In this document: positions 6,986-14,104 of the stretch, piece by piece
How the letters are laid out: every line of letters begins with the position of its first letter
Numbering within the stretch: position 1 is the stretch's first letter
Assembly (NCBI GenBank): GCA_044869895.1
Contig: JBIOXZ010000097.1
Coordinates: forward strand, 1 to 40,884
DNA from: AC-69 sp044869895
GTDB lineage: Bacteria > Actinomycetota > UBA4738 > HRBIN12
Length of the DNA stretch: 40,884 nucleotides
Reading direction: 5' to 3'
Made by a program: the position numbers and the translations under genes
Notes under the pieces: model-generated
The model's input: the letters and a program-made list of their open reading frames with translations, nothing else
What the model was told of the DNA's origin: nothing
Database searches by the model: none

Positions 6986-7941
6986 GCGACGGGCTCCCGC
7001 CTGAGTTCGAGCGGATCCTGGAGCACGGGGCGTTCTGCTCCATCGCCGCGGAGACCAAGCCAGGACCTCACCTCACGCCGCTCGTGTTCGCGTGGTCCGA
7101 CGGCCGGGTGTGGCTGACCACCTCCCGCGGATCGGTCAAAGCCCGGGCGTGGCGGGCGGACCCGAGGGTGGCGGGGTTGGTGCAGGACGGGGTGCGGGCG
7201 GTCACGTTCACCGGCCTGGCCGCGGCGCATGACGTGCTCGACCCATCCACCTGGATCCGGACGGCCGTTCGGATGCCCGCGGTGACCGCGGCCTCAGTCA
7301 GGTTCACCGCCAAGAACGCCAGGTTCTTCGCTGGGTATGCGGTGGATGCACGCCACCTCCCGTTGGCGTGGACCCCTCCGGGGCGAGTGTTCGTGGAGAT
7401 CGTCCTGGAGCGGGCCGCGCTGCTCGACGCCGGCAAGGTACGTGCGATGTGGGGATCGTGGCACGTCTCCCATCGCACGGCCGAGACCTTCCGGGCGCGG
7501 CGGAGCGGGACCGACGCGTTCGCCGCTCTCCCGGCCGCTGTCCGGAGTGGCCTCGGCGGGAGCGGTCCGGCGGCACTCGGCATCGCCGGGTCGCGGGGCT
7601 CGGTCGTGCTGCCGGCCCGGTGGGCCGAGGAAGGGCCGGACCTGTATGCGGTGATGCCCCAGGGCTCACTGGCGATCGCCGGCGCGAGCGAGGCCACGTT
7701 CCCAGTCGCCCTCGCCGTGGACCGGGCTTCGTGGTGGCGAGCCCGGGAGATGGTCGGCGCCATGGCCCAGGGGATCGGCCAGGTGTTCCTGCTCGACCGG
7801 CTTCGGGCCGGGGGGAGAACTGCCGAAGAGATGGTTCGACGGACCGGTACGGACCCGGAAGGTGCCGCGCTGGTCAGGATCCGTCCGGTGAGGCTCGTGT
7901 GGTGGCGCGGTTGGTCCAGCGGGAGCGCGACGATCGGATGA
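6982..7941 (+). CDS. Pyridoxamine 5'-phosphate oxidase-like (split beta-barrel) protein
   Basis: A 319-residue protein. Residues 1-65 show the flavin-binding split-barrel pattern: 'ILEHGAFCSIAAETKPGPHLTPLVFAWSD', 'RVWLTTSRGSVKARAW', then 'DPRVAGLVQDG'. The region around residues 195-260 ('LGIAGSRGSVVLPARWAEE', 'LYAVMPQGSLAIAG') looks like a second, weaker split-barrel repeat, which would explain the length of about twice the usual 130-160 residues. PNPOx-like proteins bind FMN, F420 or haem; the substrate is unknown. GTG at 6982 overlaps the upstream TGA (GTGA), and the stop overlaps the next ATG (ATGA), so translation is probably coupled. Confidence 0.7.
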   Translation: MSDGLPPEFERILEHGAFCSIAAETKPGPHLTPLVFAWSDGRVWLTTSRGSVKARAWRADPRVAGLVQDGVRAVTFTGLAAAHDVLDPSTWIRTAVRMPAVTAASVRFTAKNARFFAGYAVDARHLPLAWTPPGRVFVEIVLERAALLDAGKVRAMWGSWHVSHRTAETFRARRSGTDAFAALPAAVRSGLGGSGPAALGIAGSRGSVVLPARWAEEGPDLYAVMPQGSLAIAGASEATFPVALAVDRASWWRAREMVGAMAQGIGQVFLLDRLRAGGRTAEEMVRRTGTDPEGAALVRIRPVRLVWWRGWSSGSATIG

Positions 7942-8384
7942 CGGTGGTCCAGACCTCGGTGGAGGTCGATGCCCCGCCGAAGGAGGTGTGGGCGGTGGTC
8001 GCGGATCCGGCGAACCTCCCGCACTGGAACCGACACATCGAGTCGGTGGAGTTCGTCCCCCAGGCCGGCCTGTCCCTCGGGGTCACGTACGTCGTGGTCG
8101 TCCGGTTCATGCGCGTGCGGGCCCGGGTGAAGGCGGAGGTCGTCGAGTGGTCGCCCCCGTCGCACGCGAGGGTCCGGCTGTCCGGTCCGGTGGACGCCAC
8201 CGTGGATACCATCGTCGATCCGCTTCCCCAGGGGCGCAGCCTCTTGAAGCACGAGGTCGACTACCGTTTCCGTGGCGGGGCGTTGGGGCGGCTCGTCGCC
8301 CGGAGTCTCCAGGTGGTGGGCGGCGCGGGATTCGAACTGCGCCACGGCACGATGGCGCAGAAGCGGGACGTCGAGGCCGGTTAG
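7938..8384 (+). CDS. SRPBCC (START-like) ligand-binding family protein
   Basis: A 148-residue SRPBCC domain: 'TSVEVDAPPKEVWAVVADPA' is the classical first strand and helix, with 'NLPHWNRHIESVEFV' after it and a C-terminal helix 'GALGRLVARSLQVVGG'. Proteins of this type bind small hydrophobic ligands in a helix-grip cavity. ATG at 7938 overlaps the previous gene's stop by four bases, so it is the last gene of the 5577-8384 operon. It converges on the LapA-like gene, with the two stop codons interleaved at 8381-8384. Confidence 0.75.
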   Translation: MTVVQTSVEVDAPPKEVWAVVADPANLPHWNRHIESVEFVPQAGLSLGVTYVVVVRFMRVRARVKAEVVEWSPPSHARVRLSGPVDATVDTIVDPLPQGRSLLKHEVDYRFRGGALGRLVARSLQVVGGAGFELRHGTMAQKRDVEAG

Positions 8385-8689
8385 CCCTTCCGCTGCCGGA
8401 AGTCGCGCAGGAGCTTGCGGTCGGCCCGGCCCGGCCGACCCACGTAGTAGCCGATGGCGAAGCCGAGGATGGCCGAGAGCACGATCACCGTGACGACGCG
8501 CGCTCGAGTGGTGAAGAAGAGGAAGTTCACGTCCACCCGCCGGGAGTTGGCGATGGCGAAGATGATCAGCAGGATTACCGCGATGACCGCCACCACCTGG
8601 GCCACGCTGACCCCGCGCCGACGGCCGCCCTCGTCGGGGCCGGGCCGTTCGTCGTGCCCGTCGGATCCGTCCCCCTCGTGCCTCCTCAT
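8381..8689 (-). CDS. LapA-like (DUF1049) two-helix membrane protein
   Basis: A 102-residue protein. A charged N-terminal tail of about 30 residues rich in Asp, Glu, Arg and Gly is followed by two membrane segments, 'VVAVIAVILLIIFAIANS' and 'VVTVIVLSAILGFAIGYYVG'. Between them lies 'RRVDVNFLFF', a pattern characteristic of the lipopolysaccharide assembly protein A domain family; in actinobacteria its role is unknown. ATG at 8689 has a GGGAGG Shine-Dalgarno about six bases upstream on the minus strand. The 51-base gap to the PAP2 start at 8741 is a divergent control region. Confidence 0.75.
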   Translation of the reverse strand: MRRHEGDGSDGHDERPGPDEGGRRRGVSVAQVVAVIAVILLIIFAIANSRRVDVNFLFFTTRARVVTVIVLSAILGFAIGYYVGRPGRADRKLLRDFRQRKG

Positions 8690-8727
8690 GGTTGCCTCCC
8701 CGTGGCGGCCGGCGCGATCGTCACATA

Positions 8728-8733
8728 TATCAT
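8728..8733 (+). promoter_or_regulatory. Putative -10 element TATCAT for the PAP2 gene
   Basis: TATCAT, embedded in an A/T-rich island unusual for this region, ends 8 bases before a GTG at 8741. This placement favours 8741 over the upstream in-frame GTG at 8702 and suggests leaderless translation. Confidence 0.4.
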
Positions 8734-8740
8734 CCGCCGC

Positions 8741-9325
8741 GTGGTGAACCGGGCCGTGCGCGTCGCCGGGTTCGCCGGGGCAGCGCTGGCCACCGGCCTC
8801 CTCGCGTCGACCGAGCTCGGGAAGCGGGTCGACCTCTGGCTGTTCCGGACGGTGAATCGGCAGCGCGGACCGGGCGCCGATCGGATCTTCCGGGGTATCA
8901 CCGAGCTGGGGTCGATCTGGGCCCCGATCGGCGCCGCGGGGGTGCTGGCGGCGGCGGGTCGCCGGCGAGCCGCCGCCCGCGGGCTCGCGGCCGCTTCCGC
9001 CGCATGGCTCGCCGGACAGGGGCTGAAGCGCCTGTTCGATCGGCCACGGCCGTACGTGGCCGACCCGGACGGTGTCCGGTTGCTCGCCCAGCCACCGCGG
9101 GGGACATCGTGGCCGAGCAGCCATCCCGCCGTCCTGCTCGCGTTCGTGACGGTCGCCGGACGGGACCTCGAGCTCTCCCTCGCCGCCCGGACGGCGTTTC
9201 GGGGTCTGTCCGCCGCGGTCGGGATCTCGCGCATCCACGTGGGCGTGCACTACCCGATCGACGTCGTCGGTGGGCTCCTCATCGGCCAGGCCGTCGGCGA
9301 CGCGGTGTCGCAGGTCGCTCGGTAG
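8741..9325 (+). CDS. PAP2-family phosphatase
   Basis: About 194 residues with the three-part acid phosphatase signature of the PAP2 superfamily: 'KRLFDRPRP' (KxxxxxxRP), 'SWPSSHP' (PSxH) and 'SRIHVGVHYPIDVVGG' (SRxxxxxHxxxD). Several membrane helices surround these motifs. Members dephosphorylate undecaprenyl pyrophosphate, phosphatidic acid or phosphatidylglycerophosphate on the outer face of the membrane; which one applies here is not known. GTG at 8741 is chosen from the nearby -10 element; a GTG at 8702 would add 13 residues. The gene's TAG stop is the first half of the TAGACT -10 element of lgt. Confidence 0.85.
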   Translation: MVNRAVRVAGFAGAALATGLLASTELGKRVDLWLFRTVNRQRGPGADRIFRGITELGSIWAPIGAAGVLAAAGRRRAAARGLAAASAAWLAGQGLKRLFDRPRPYVADPDGVRLLAQPPRGTSWPSSHPAVLLAFVTVAGRDLELSLAARTAFRGLSAAVGISRIHVGVHYPIDVVGGLLIGQAVGDAVSQVAR

Positions 9326-9328
9326 ACT
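9323..9328 (+). promoter_or_regulatory. Putative -10 element TAGACT for lgt, built on the upstream stop codon
   Basis: TAGACT ends 8 bases before the GTG start at 9336, which implies a leaderless mRNA. Its first three bases are the TAG stop codon of the PAP2 gene. Confidence 0.4.
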
Positions 9329-9335
9329 CGCCCCC

Positions 9336-10271
9336 GTGACGGTGCTCGGCGCCATCGGGTGGCCGATCCTCGACCGCATCCACCTGTTCGGCAGCTTCGC
9401 CATCTCCCCGCATGGCATCGGCATCGCCATCGGATTCCTTTTCGGGGCATGGATCTTCACCCGCGAAGGCCCCCAGCGCGGGGTCACGTTGGACGACGTG
9501 AACGCCATGGTGTTCTGGGCCCTCATCGGGGCCATCGTTGGGGCTCGACTGTTCTACGTGATCGCCCATTACTCCGACTTCAACGGCATCGGCGACATGC
9601 TCGCCGTGTACCGAGGCGGCATCAGCCTCTTGGGGGGCATCGCCGGGGCGGTGCTGATCAATATCCCGCTCATGCGGCGCCGCGGCTATCGGTTCTTCCA
9701 GGTGATGGATGGCGCCGTGGTGGGCCTGTCGTTCGGCATCGCCTACGGGCGGATCGGCGATCTCATCATCGGTGATCATTTCGGCAAGCCCACCAGCTGG
9801 TTGCTCGCGTTCCAATACAAGGGGGGCACGCCGGCGGGGTACGAGTGTCTGTCGGGTGTGTGCGCACAGTTCCTCCAAGGCGGACAGCAGATCCGGTTGG
9901 CCCGCACCGGCGCCACGCTCCTGGCGGCCGACGGGCGGGTCCTCGCCACCGGCGTGGGCGTCCACCAGACGGCGCTCTACGACATGATCGGGGCCTCGGC
10001 GCTGTTCCTGTTGCTCTACTCGCTCAGCCGAACGCATCGGCGGCTGGGGATCCTCACGCTGACGTTCGGCGCGTGGTACGGGGCTCTCCGCGTGGTCGAG
10101 GACTTCCTCCGCGTGGACAAGCGGTTCTTCGGGCTGACCGGGAGCCAGTGGACGGGCCTCACGGTATCGATCATCTGCCTGTTGACGCTGCTCGCGTGGG
10201 CGGTGCGGCCCGGCTCCGGCGGGCCACGGGAATCGGCAGAGCCCCTGGCCGCCTCGGAGCCCGAGACCTGA
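9336..10271 (+). CDS. lgt: Prolipoprotein diacylglyceryl transferase
   Basis: A 311-residue polytopic membrane enzyme that moves diacylglyceryl from phosphatidylglycerol to the lipobox cysteine of prolipoproteins, the first step of lipoprotein maturation. The Lgt pattern is clear: 'ISPHGIGIAIGFLFGAW' early, 'YRGGISLLGGIAGA' (the conserved 'GG(L/I)s..GG' loop), 'AYGRIGDLIIGDHFG' with the essential Arg of the GRIGNxxNxE-like signature, and 'GVHQTALYDMIG' near the C-terminus (HPTxLYE-like). The signature is relaxed (GDLIIGDHFG for GNFINGE), as is common in actinobacterial Lgt. It ends one base from the stop of the convergent mrp gene. Confidence 0.92.
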   Translation: MTVLGAIGWPILDRIHLFGSFAISPHGIGIAIGFLFGAWIFTREGPQRGVTLDDVNAMVFWALIGAIVGARLFYVIAHYSDFNGIGDMLAVYRGGISLLGGIAGAVLINIPLMRRRGYRFFQVMDGAVVGLSFGIAYGRIGDLIIGDHFGKPTSWLLAFQYKGGTPAGYECLSGVCAQFLQGGQQIRLARTGATLLAADGRVLATGVGVHQTALYDMIGASALFLLLYSLSRTHRRLGILTLTFGAWYGALRVVEDFLRVDKRFFGLTGSQWTGLTVSIICLLTLLAWAVRPGSGGPRESAEPLAASEPET

Positions 10272-10272
10272 G

Positions 10273-11421
10273 CTAGTGCCGATGTCCGGCGTGGCCGCCG
10301 GCCATCGCCGCCCCCGGGCTGGCCATCAGCGGCAGCGGCTTCCCCACCTTCGATCTGGTGGACTGGGCGACCCTTCGAGCGGCGTCGCGGAGGGCCTGGC
10401 CGGCCGGCGAGTCGGGGTCGGTCACCACGATGGGCCGGCCCTCGTCGCCCCCCTCGCGAAGGTCCGGCATCAGCGGCACCTGAGCGAGGAGCGGAACGCC
10501 GAGCGTGTCCGCCGCCTCCTGTCCTCCGCCGGCGCCGAAGATCGACGTTCGCTCGCCGCAATGCGGACATGCGAACCAAGACATGTTCTCGATCACGCCG
10601 AGCGGGCGAAGGTTCGTGCGCTCGGCCATCTTCCCGGCGCGCTCCGCAACCTTGCGAGCCGCCTCCTGCGGGGTCGTGACGACGAGCATCGAGGCTCCGG
10701 GGAGGAACGAGGCCAGCGAGATCGAGACATCGCCCGTCCCGGGAGGGAGGTCGGCGAGCAGGAAATCGAGCTCCCCCCAGTAGACGTCGCCCAGGAACTG
10801 CTCGATGGCCTTGTGGAGCATTGGCCCCCGCCAGATCACGGGGGTCTCCTCGGGCACGAAGAATCCCATCGAGATGACCTTCACGCCGTGGGACTCGAGC
10901 GGCAGGATCATGTTGTTGAAACCGACCGGTTGGCCGGTGACGCCGATCATCCGGGGAACGGAGAAGCCCCAGACGTCGGCGTCGAGGACGCCCACGCGGT
11001 GTCCCTCGGCGGCCAGGGCGCACGCCAGGTTCACCGTGATGCTGGACTTGCCCACGCCACCCTTGCCGGACGCTACGGCGATGACCGTCGTGTCGGTTCC
11101 GACGAAGAACTGGCGCTGCTGCTGCGGAGCGGCCGCCCCGCTTCCTCGAAGTCTCGTGACGAGCTCCGCTCGCTGCTGCTCGCTCATCGGGGACAGCTCG
11201 ACGTCGACGCGTTCGACGCCGAGGGGTCGGAGGGCGTTGGTCACGTCAGACGTGATCCGGTCCTTCAGCGGACACCCCTCGATCGTGATCAGGACGTGGA
11301 CCCGCACCGAGCCGTCGTTCACCTCGATGCCTTGGAGCATGCCGATGTCCTCGATCGGCTTGCCGATCTCGGGGTCCAGCACGTTCCTCAGTGCCTGGCG
11401 GACCTGATCCTCGGTGATCAA
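10273..11421 (-). CDS. mrp: Mrp/ApbC-type Fe-S cluster carrier ATPase with MIP18 domain
   Basis: A 382-residue P-loop protein that delivers iron-sulfur clusters to apo-proteins. Residues 1-75 form the MIP18/DUF59 domain ('VLDPEIGKPIEDIGM', Cys50). The deviant Walker A SGKGGVGKSS spans 118-127, 'LADLPPGTGD' is the Walker B/switch region, and the cluster-binding CPHC is at Cys285/Cys288. The C-terminus ends in a histidine-rich tail (GGHAGHRH), a possible extra metal site. TTG at 11421 is preferred because AAGGAG lies 6 bases upstream (complement of 11428-11433) and the MIP18 domain begins there; a longer frame would run into the divergent regulator. Divergent with a SufR-like gene. Confidence 0.92.
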   Translation of the reverse strand: MITEDQVRQALRNVLDPEIGKPIEDIGMLQGIEVNDGSVRVHVLITIEGCPLKDRITSDVTNALRPLGVERVDVELSPMSEQQRAELVTRLRGSGAAAPQQQRQFFVGTDTTVIAVASGKGGVGKSSITVNLACALAAEGHRVGVLDADVWGFSVPRMIGVTGQPVGFNNMILPLESHGVKVISMGFFVPEETPVIWRGPMLHKAIEQFLGDVYWGELDFLLADLPPGTGDVSISLASFLPGASMLVVTTPQEAARKVAERAGKMAERTNLRPLGVIENMSWFACPHCGERTSIFGAGGGQEAADTLGVPLLAQVPLMPDLREGGDEGRPIVVTDPDSPAGQALRDAARRVAQSTRSKVGKPLPLMASPGAAMAGGHAGHRH

Positions 11422-11436
11422 TGGGGGCTCCTTCGG

Positions 11437-11442
11437 ATTATC
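11437..11442 (-). promoter_or_regulatory. Putative -10 element GATAAT for mrp
   Basis: On the minus strand GATAAT, one base from TATAAT, lies 15 bases before the TTG start of mrp. Transcription would begin around 11430, at the edge of the AAGGAG ribosome binding site. The operator-like palindrome at 11447-11461 lies immediately upstream, inside the expected -35/-10 spacer. Confidence 0.35.
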
Positions 11443-11446
11443 CTGA

Positions 11447-11461
11447 TTCGTACCGTGCGAA
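11447..11461. promoter_or_regulatory. Operator-like palindrome TTCGTACCGTGCGAA between mrp and the regulator
   Basis: The 15-base sequence is a near-perfect inverted repeat (TTCG-t-AC-c-GT-g-CGAA; 12 of the 14 non-central positions pair). A wider inverted repeat, CGTACC at 11449-11454 and GGTACG at 11478-11483, overlaps it. It lies in the short intergenic region shared by mrp and the divergent DNA-binding gene, the usual place for an autoregulated operator. It is not the CAAC-N6-GTTG type described for cyanobacterial SufR. Confidence 0.4.
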
Positions 11462-11503
11462 CCGTTCAAATCATCATGGTACGCCGGAGCGTTGGGAGCG
11501 TCG

Positions 11504-12190
11504 ATGCCGGCGGCTGAGCCCAAAGCCCTCGGGGTTCACAAGGCCCTCGCGGACGATACCCGGTTCCGGTTGCACCGCTACCTGGGCCTGTCGGGGCGCC
11601 CCGTGTCCGTTCGGGAGCTCGCCACGCGTCTTTCGTTGCACCCCAACACGCTCCGCCCTCACCTGCGACGGCTGGAGCAGGCGGGGCTCGTCGCCCGGGA
11701 GGTGCGTAAGGGTTCGACCGTGGGACGGCCGCAGACCATGTACTACGCCGTGGACCGGGATGCGCCCGAGGGCCGCGATTACCGGTTGCTGGCCGAGATC
11801 CTGGCCGGCCTGGCCACCGGGAAACGAGCTCAGGATCGCGCGGCGGCGCTGGCCCGTGAATGGGGCAGGTACCTGGTGGCTCAGGGGGGTCCGAAGCCCG
11901 GGACACACCTTCCGGCCCGGCGGAACCTGGCGATACTCCAGGAGGCGATGGCTCGAGCGGGGTTCGATCCTCGGTTCCGAAGGAGGGGGGGCCAGGCCGT
12001 TGAAGTCTCCCTCCGGGACTGCCCGTTCCGAGATCTGGTGGAGGACCATCGCGAGCTGGCATGCGGGATCCACCGCGGGCTGGTGGAGGGCATGCTGGGC
12101 GGGCTGAAGCCTCCCCTTCGCTTGGCCGAGTTCTCACCCTTGGTGGAGCGCTCGGTGTGTCGTCTGGTGGCCGGGGCCGACGACAGGTGA
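11504..12190 (+). CDS. SufR-like winged-helix regulator (COG2345 type) with Cys/His cluster motif
   Basis: A 228-residue transcription factor. Residues 8-85 form an ArsR/MarR-like winged helix: 'VSVRELATRLSLHPNTLRPH' is the recognition region and 'GRPQTMYYAVD' the wing. The C-terminal half carries Cys173 in 'DCPFRDL', then Cys187 and His190 in 'ELACGIHRG', plus Cys219. This spacing resembles the SufR/COG2345 group, whose members bind an Fe-S cluster and control suf genes. ATG at 11504 has GGGAGCG just upstream; an earlier TTG at 11492 is possible. Lying back to back with mrp, it probably controls mrp and itself. That is inference. Confidence 0.78.
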   Translation: MPAAEPKALGVHKALADDTRFRLHRYLGLSGRPVSVRELATRLSLHPNTLRPHLRRLEQAGLVAREVRKGSTVGRPQTMYYAVDRDAPEGRDYRLLAEILAGLATGKRAQDRAAALAREWGRYLVAQGGPKPGTHLPARRNLAILQEAMARAGFDPRFRRRGGQAVEVSLRDCPFRDLVEDHRELACGIHRGLVEGMLGGLKPPLRLAEFSPLVERSVCRLVAGADDR

Positions 12191-12230
12191 TGTGAGCGCT
12201 CAGCTTCCCTCCTCCCCGCGCCGATACCGG

Positions 12231-12236
12231 TAGGGT
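12231..12236 (+). promoter_or_regulatory. Putative -10 element TAGGGT for the PilT-like gene
   Basis: TAGGGT fits TANNNT. Transcription would start near 12243, giving a leader of about 50 bases that contains the purine-rich ribosome binding site at 12278-12285. The -35 region shows no consensus. Confidence 0.3.
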
Positions 12237-12291
12237 CGCCGCTTGCAACGGGGGGCGGTCAACGTCCGTCGATCGTCGGGAGAGGTGCGCG

Positions 12292-13437
12292 TTGGTCACG
12301 GCAGACGGGATGGAAAGCAGCCAGGCCGTAGCGCCGAGCGCAGACCAGATGGAGGAATTCGCCGGCTGGCTCCGAACCTTGGTGGCCGAGGAGGGATCGG
12401 ACCTGCACCTGAAGGCCGGCTCGCCGCCCAAGATCCGCCAGGCTGACGGCCAGCTCGTCGCCCTCGATCACGTTCCACTCACGAACAAGCACTCCGAGTT
12501 CATCGCCATGCTGATCATCCCGGAGGATCGCCGGGAGCGGTTCCATAGCGCCGGGGAGGTCGACTTCGCGTACGGGATCCCCAGTGTGGGCCGGTTCCGG
12601 GTGAACGTGTTCCGCCAGCGCGGCTCGATAAGCCTGGTCCTGCGGCGACTGCGGTTCGGTGGGCCGAGCTTCGACGAGCTCCACCTGCCCGATGTGGTGC
12701 GAAGCCTCGCCGAGGAGCCACGGGGTCTGGTCCTCGTGACCGGGCCCACCGGGTCGGGGAAGACCACCACGCTCGCCGCGATGATCGAGCACATCAACCG
12801 GACCAAACAGGGGCACATCGTGACGATCGAGGATCCCATCGAGGTGCTGTTCAGGGACGACCAGTCCTCGATCAATCAGCGCGAGGTCGGCAACGATACC
12901 GAGAGCTTCGAGTCCGCCCTGCGCGCGGCGCTTCGTCAGGATCCCGACGTCATCCTCATCGGGGAGATGCGCGACTCGGACACCGTGCGCGCCGCGCTCC
13001 AGGCTGCCGAGACCGGCCACCTCGTGCTTTCCACCCTCCACACGGTCGACGCTACCGAGACGGTGAACCGGGTCCTCGACTTCTTCCCGCCCCACCAGCA
13101 ACAGCAGATCCGGTTGACCCTCGCCGGCGCGTTGAAGGGGATCGTCTGCCAACGCCTGGTGCCGACCGCCGACGGAGGAAGGACCCCCGGCGTCGAGATC
13201 ATGGTCAACACGGGAAGGATCGCCGAACGGATCGCCGACCCGGACAAGACATCGGAGATCCACGACCTGATCGGGGAGGGGCGGTTCTACGGCATGATCA
13301 CGTTCGACCAGTCACTGGTCGCGCTCGTATCCTCGGGGCAGGTCGACGCGGCGGCCGCACTCGAGACATCCTCATCGCCTCACGACTTCCAGCTGATGTT
13401 GCAACAGGCCGGATTGGCCGTACCGGTGACGGCCTGA
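12292..13437 (+). CDS. pilT: PilT-like type IV pilus retraction ATPase
   Basis: A 381-residue hexameric secretion ATPase of the PilT/VirB11 superfamily. The N-terminal domain holds 'EGSDLHLKAGSPPKIR' (35-50), the standard PilT opening. Walker A is GPTGSGKT (151-158), the Asp box 'VTIEDPIEVLF' and His-box region follow, and Walker B is 'ILIGEMRDSDTV'; GEMRD is the retraction-type variant. The AIRNLIREGK motif of PilT appears as 'EIHDLIGEGRFYGMI'. TTG at 12292 fits a GGGAGAGG site 6 bases upstream; ATG at 12310 is an alternative. No pilin, PilB, PilC or PilM gene lies nearby, so it would act with a pilus encoded elsewhere. Confidence 0.9.
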   Translation: MVTADGMESSQAVAPSADQMEEFAGWLRTLVAEEGSDLHLKAGSPPKIRQADGQLVALDHVPLTNKHSEFIAMLIIPEDRRERFHSAGEVDFAYGIPSVGRFRVNVFRQRGSISLVLRRLRFGGPSFDELHLPDVVRSLAEEPRGLVLVTGPTGSGKTTTLAAMIEHINRTKQGHIVTIEDPIEVLFRDDQSSINQREVGNDTESFESALRAALRQDPDVILIGEMRDSDTVRAALQAAETGHLVLSTLHTVDATETVNRVLDFFPPHQQQQIRLTLAGALKGIVCQRLVPTADGGRTPGVEIMVNTGRIAERIADPDKTSEIHDLIGEGRFYGMITFDQSLVALVSSGQVDAAAALETSSSPHDFQLMLQQAGLAVPVTA

Positions 13438-13459
13438 CCCCGGTGACCGTCGGCCGGCC

Positions 13460-14023
13460 CTACGAGACCGGCGCCTGCGGCCCTCTCCTCCGAAGGACGA
13501 GCACCAGGCCCATGGCCACGGCGATCCCCAGGGCGACCCCGCCGATCCAGGCGCCGACCGAACCGGCACCGCGACCGACAGATGCCACCGCGGCCCCGGC
13601 CGGAGCTGCTGGGGACTGAACGGTCGCGCCCGCGGCGACGGTCTCTCCCGATCCCGCACCGAGGCCATCGCCCACGACCACTGCTCCGCTCATGCCGGGG
13701 TGATACGTGCATGCGTAGGGGTACACGCCGGCGTCCCCGAAGGTGGCCGTGAAGCTGTCGCCCTTCAGCAGGTCATCGAAGTGTCCCCAGCTGTTGGCCG
13801 TGATGTTGTGGGCGAATGGATCCGTGTTCGTCCAGGTGACGGACTGGCCCGGGTCGATGTGCAGGATGGTTGGCGTGAAGCAGGCGTCCGCGATCTCCAC
13901 CTCGGCGCCCTTGCCCTGCGTCGCGCCCGTATGGCAGCCACCCCCGCCAGCCGCGGAGAACGCCGGAAGCGTGAGGAACAACAGGAGCCCTACTGTGGCC
14001 GAGACGGACAGGCGGCGGATCAT
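13460..14023 (-). CDS. Membrane-anchored cupredoxin (type 1 copper protein)
   Basis: A 187-residue exported blue-copper-like protein. Residues 1-25 are a signal peptide. The plastocyanin-type domain (about 40-118) has the four type 1 copper ligands: His72 in 'DPFAHNITA', and Cys105, His108 and Met111 in 'YACTYHPGMSG'. A low-complexity Ala/Gly/Val linker follows, then a membrane helix near 155-178 and a positively charged tail, so the copper domain would sit outside the membrane. A separate 'GGCHTG' at Cys30-His31 may be an extra metal or disulfide site. ATG at 14023 has AAGGGGGA upstream. Its promoter matches that of the ECF sigma gene at 15473. Confidence 0.85.
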   Translation of the reverse strand: MIRRLSVSATVGLLLFLTLPAFSAAGGGGCHTGATQGKGAEVEIADACFTPTILHIDPGQSVTWTNTDPFAHNITANSWGHFDDLLKGDSFTATFGDAGVYPYACTYHPGMSGAVVVGDGLGAGSGETVAAGATVQSPAAPAGAAVASVGRGAGSVGAWIGGVALGIAVAMGLVLVLRRRGPQAPVS

Positions 14024-14052
14024 GGTGTCCCCCTTTCGCCGATGCCAACTGT

Positions 14053-14079
14053 GTACACCTCCGGGCGAGGGTCCGTTCC
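14053..14079 (-). promoter_or_regulatory. ECF-type promoter GGAACG-N15-GTGTAC for the cupredoxin gene
   Basis: On the minus strand GGAACG (14079-14074) and GTGTAC (14058-14053) are separated by exactly 15 bases. GGAAC is the classical ECF sigma -35 core. The same arrangement, GGAACC-N15-GTGTAT, occurs upstream of the ECF sigma gene (15505-15479). Transcription would start near 14046, leaving a leader of about 23 bases with the ribosome binding site. Confidence 0.5.
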
Positions 14080-14104
14080 ACCCTTGGGCGAATCGTTCTC
14101 TCCG

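Noticed and set aside
10016..11023. Minus-strand frame overlapping lgt and mrp
   Set aside because: Out of frame with mrp, Arg/Gly-rich product, and it would cross the clean convergent gene boundary at 10271/10273.
11955..11980. GGTTCGATCC sequence resembling a tRNA T-loop
   Set aside because: It lies inside the SufR-like coding frame, and no acceptor or anticodon stem pairs around it.
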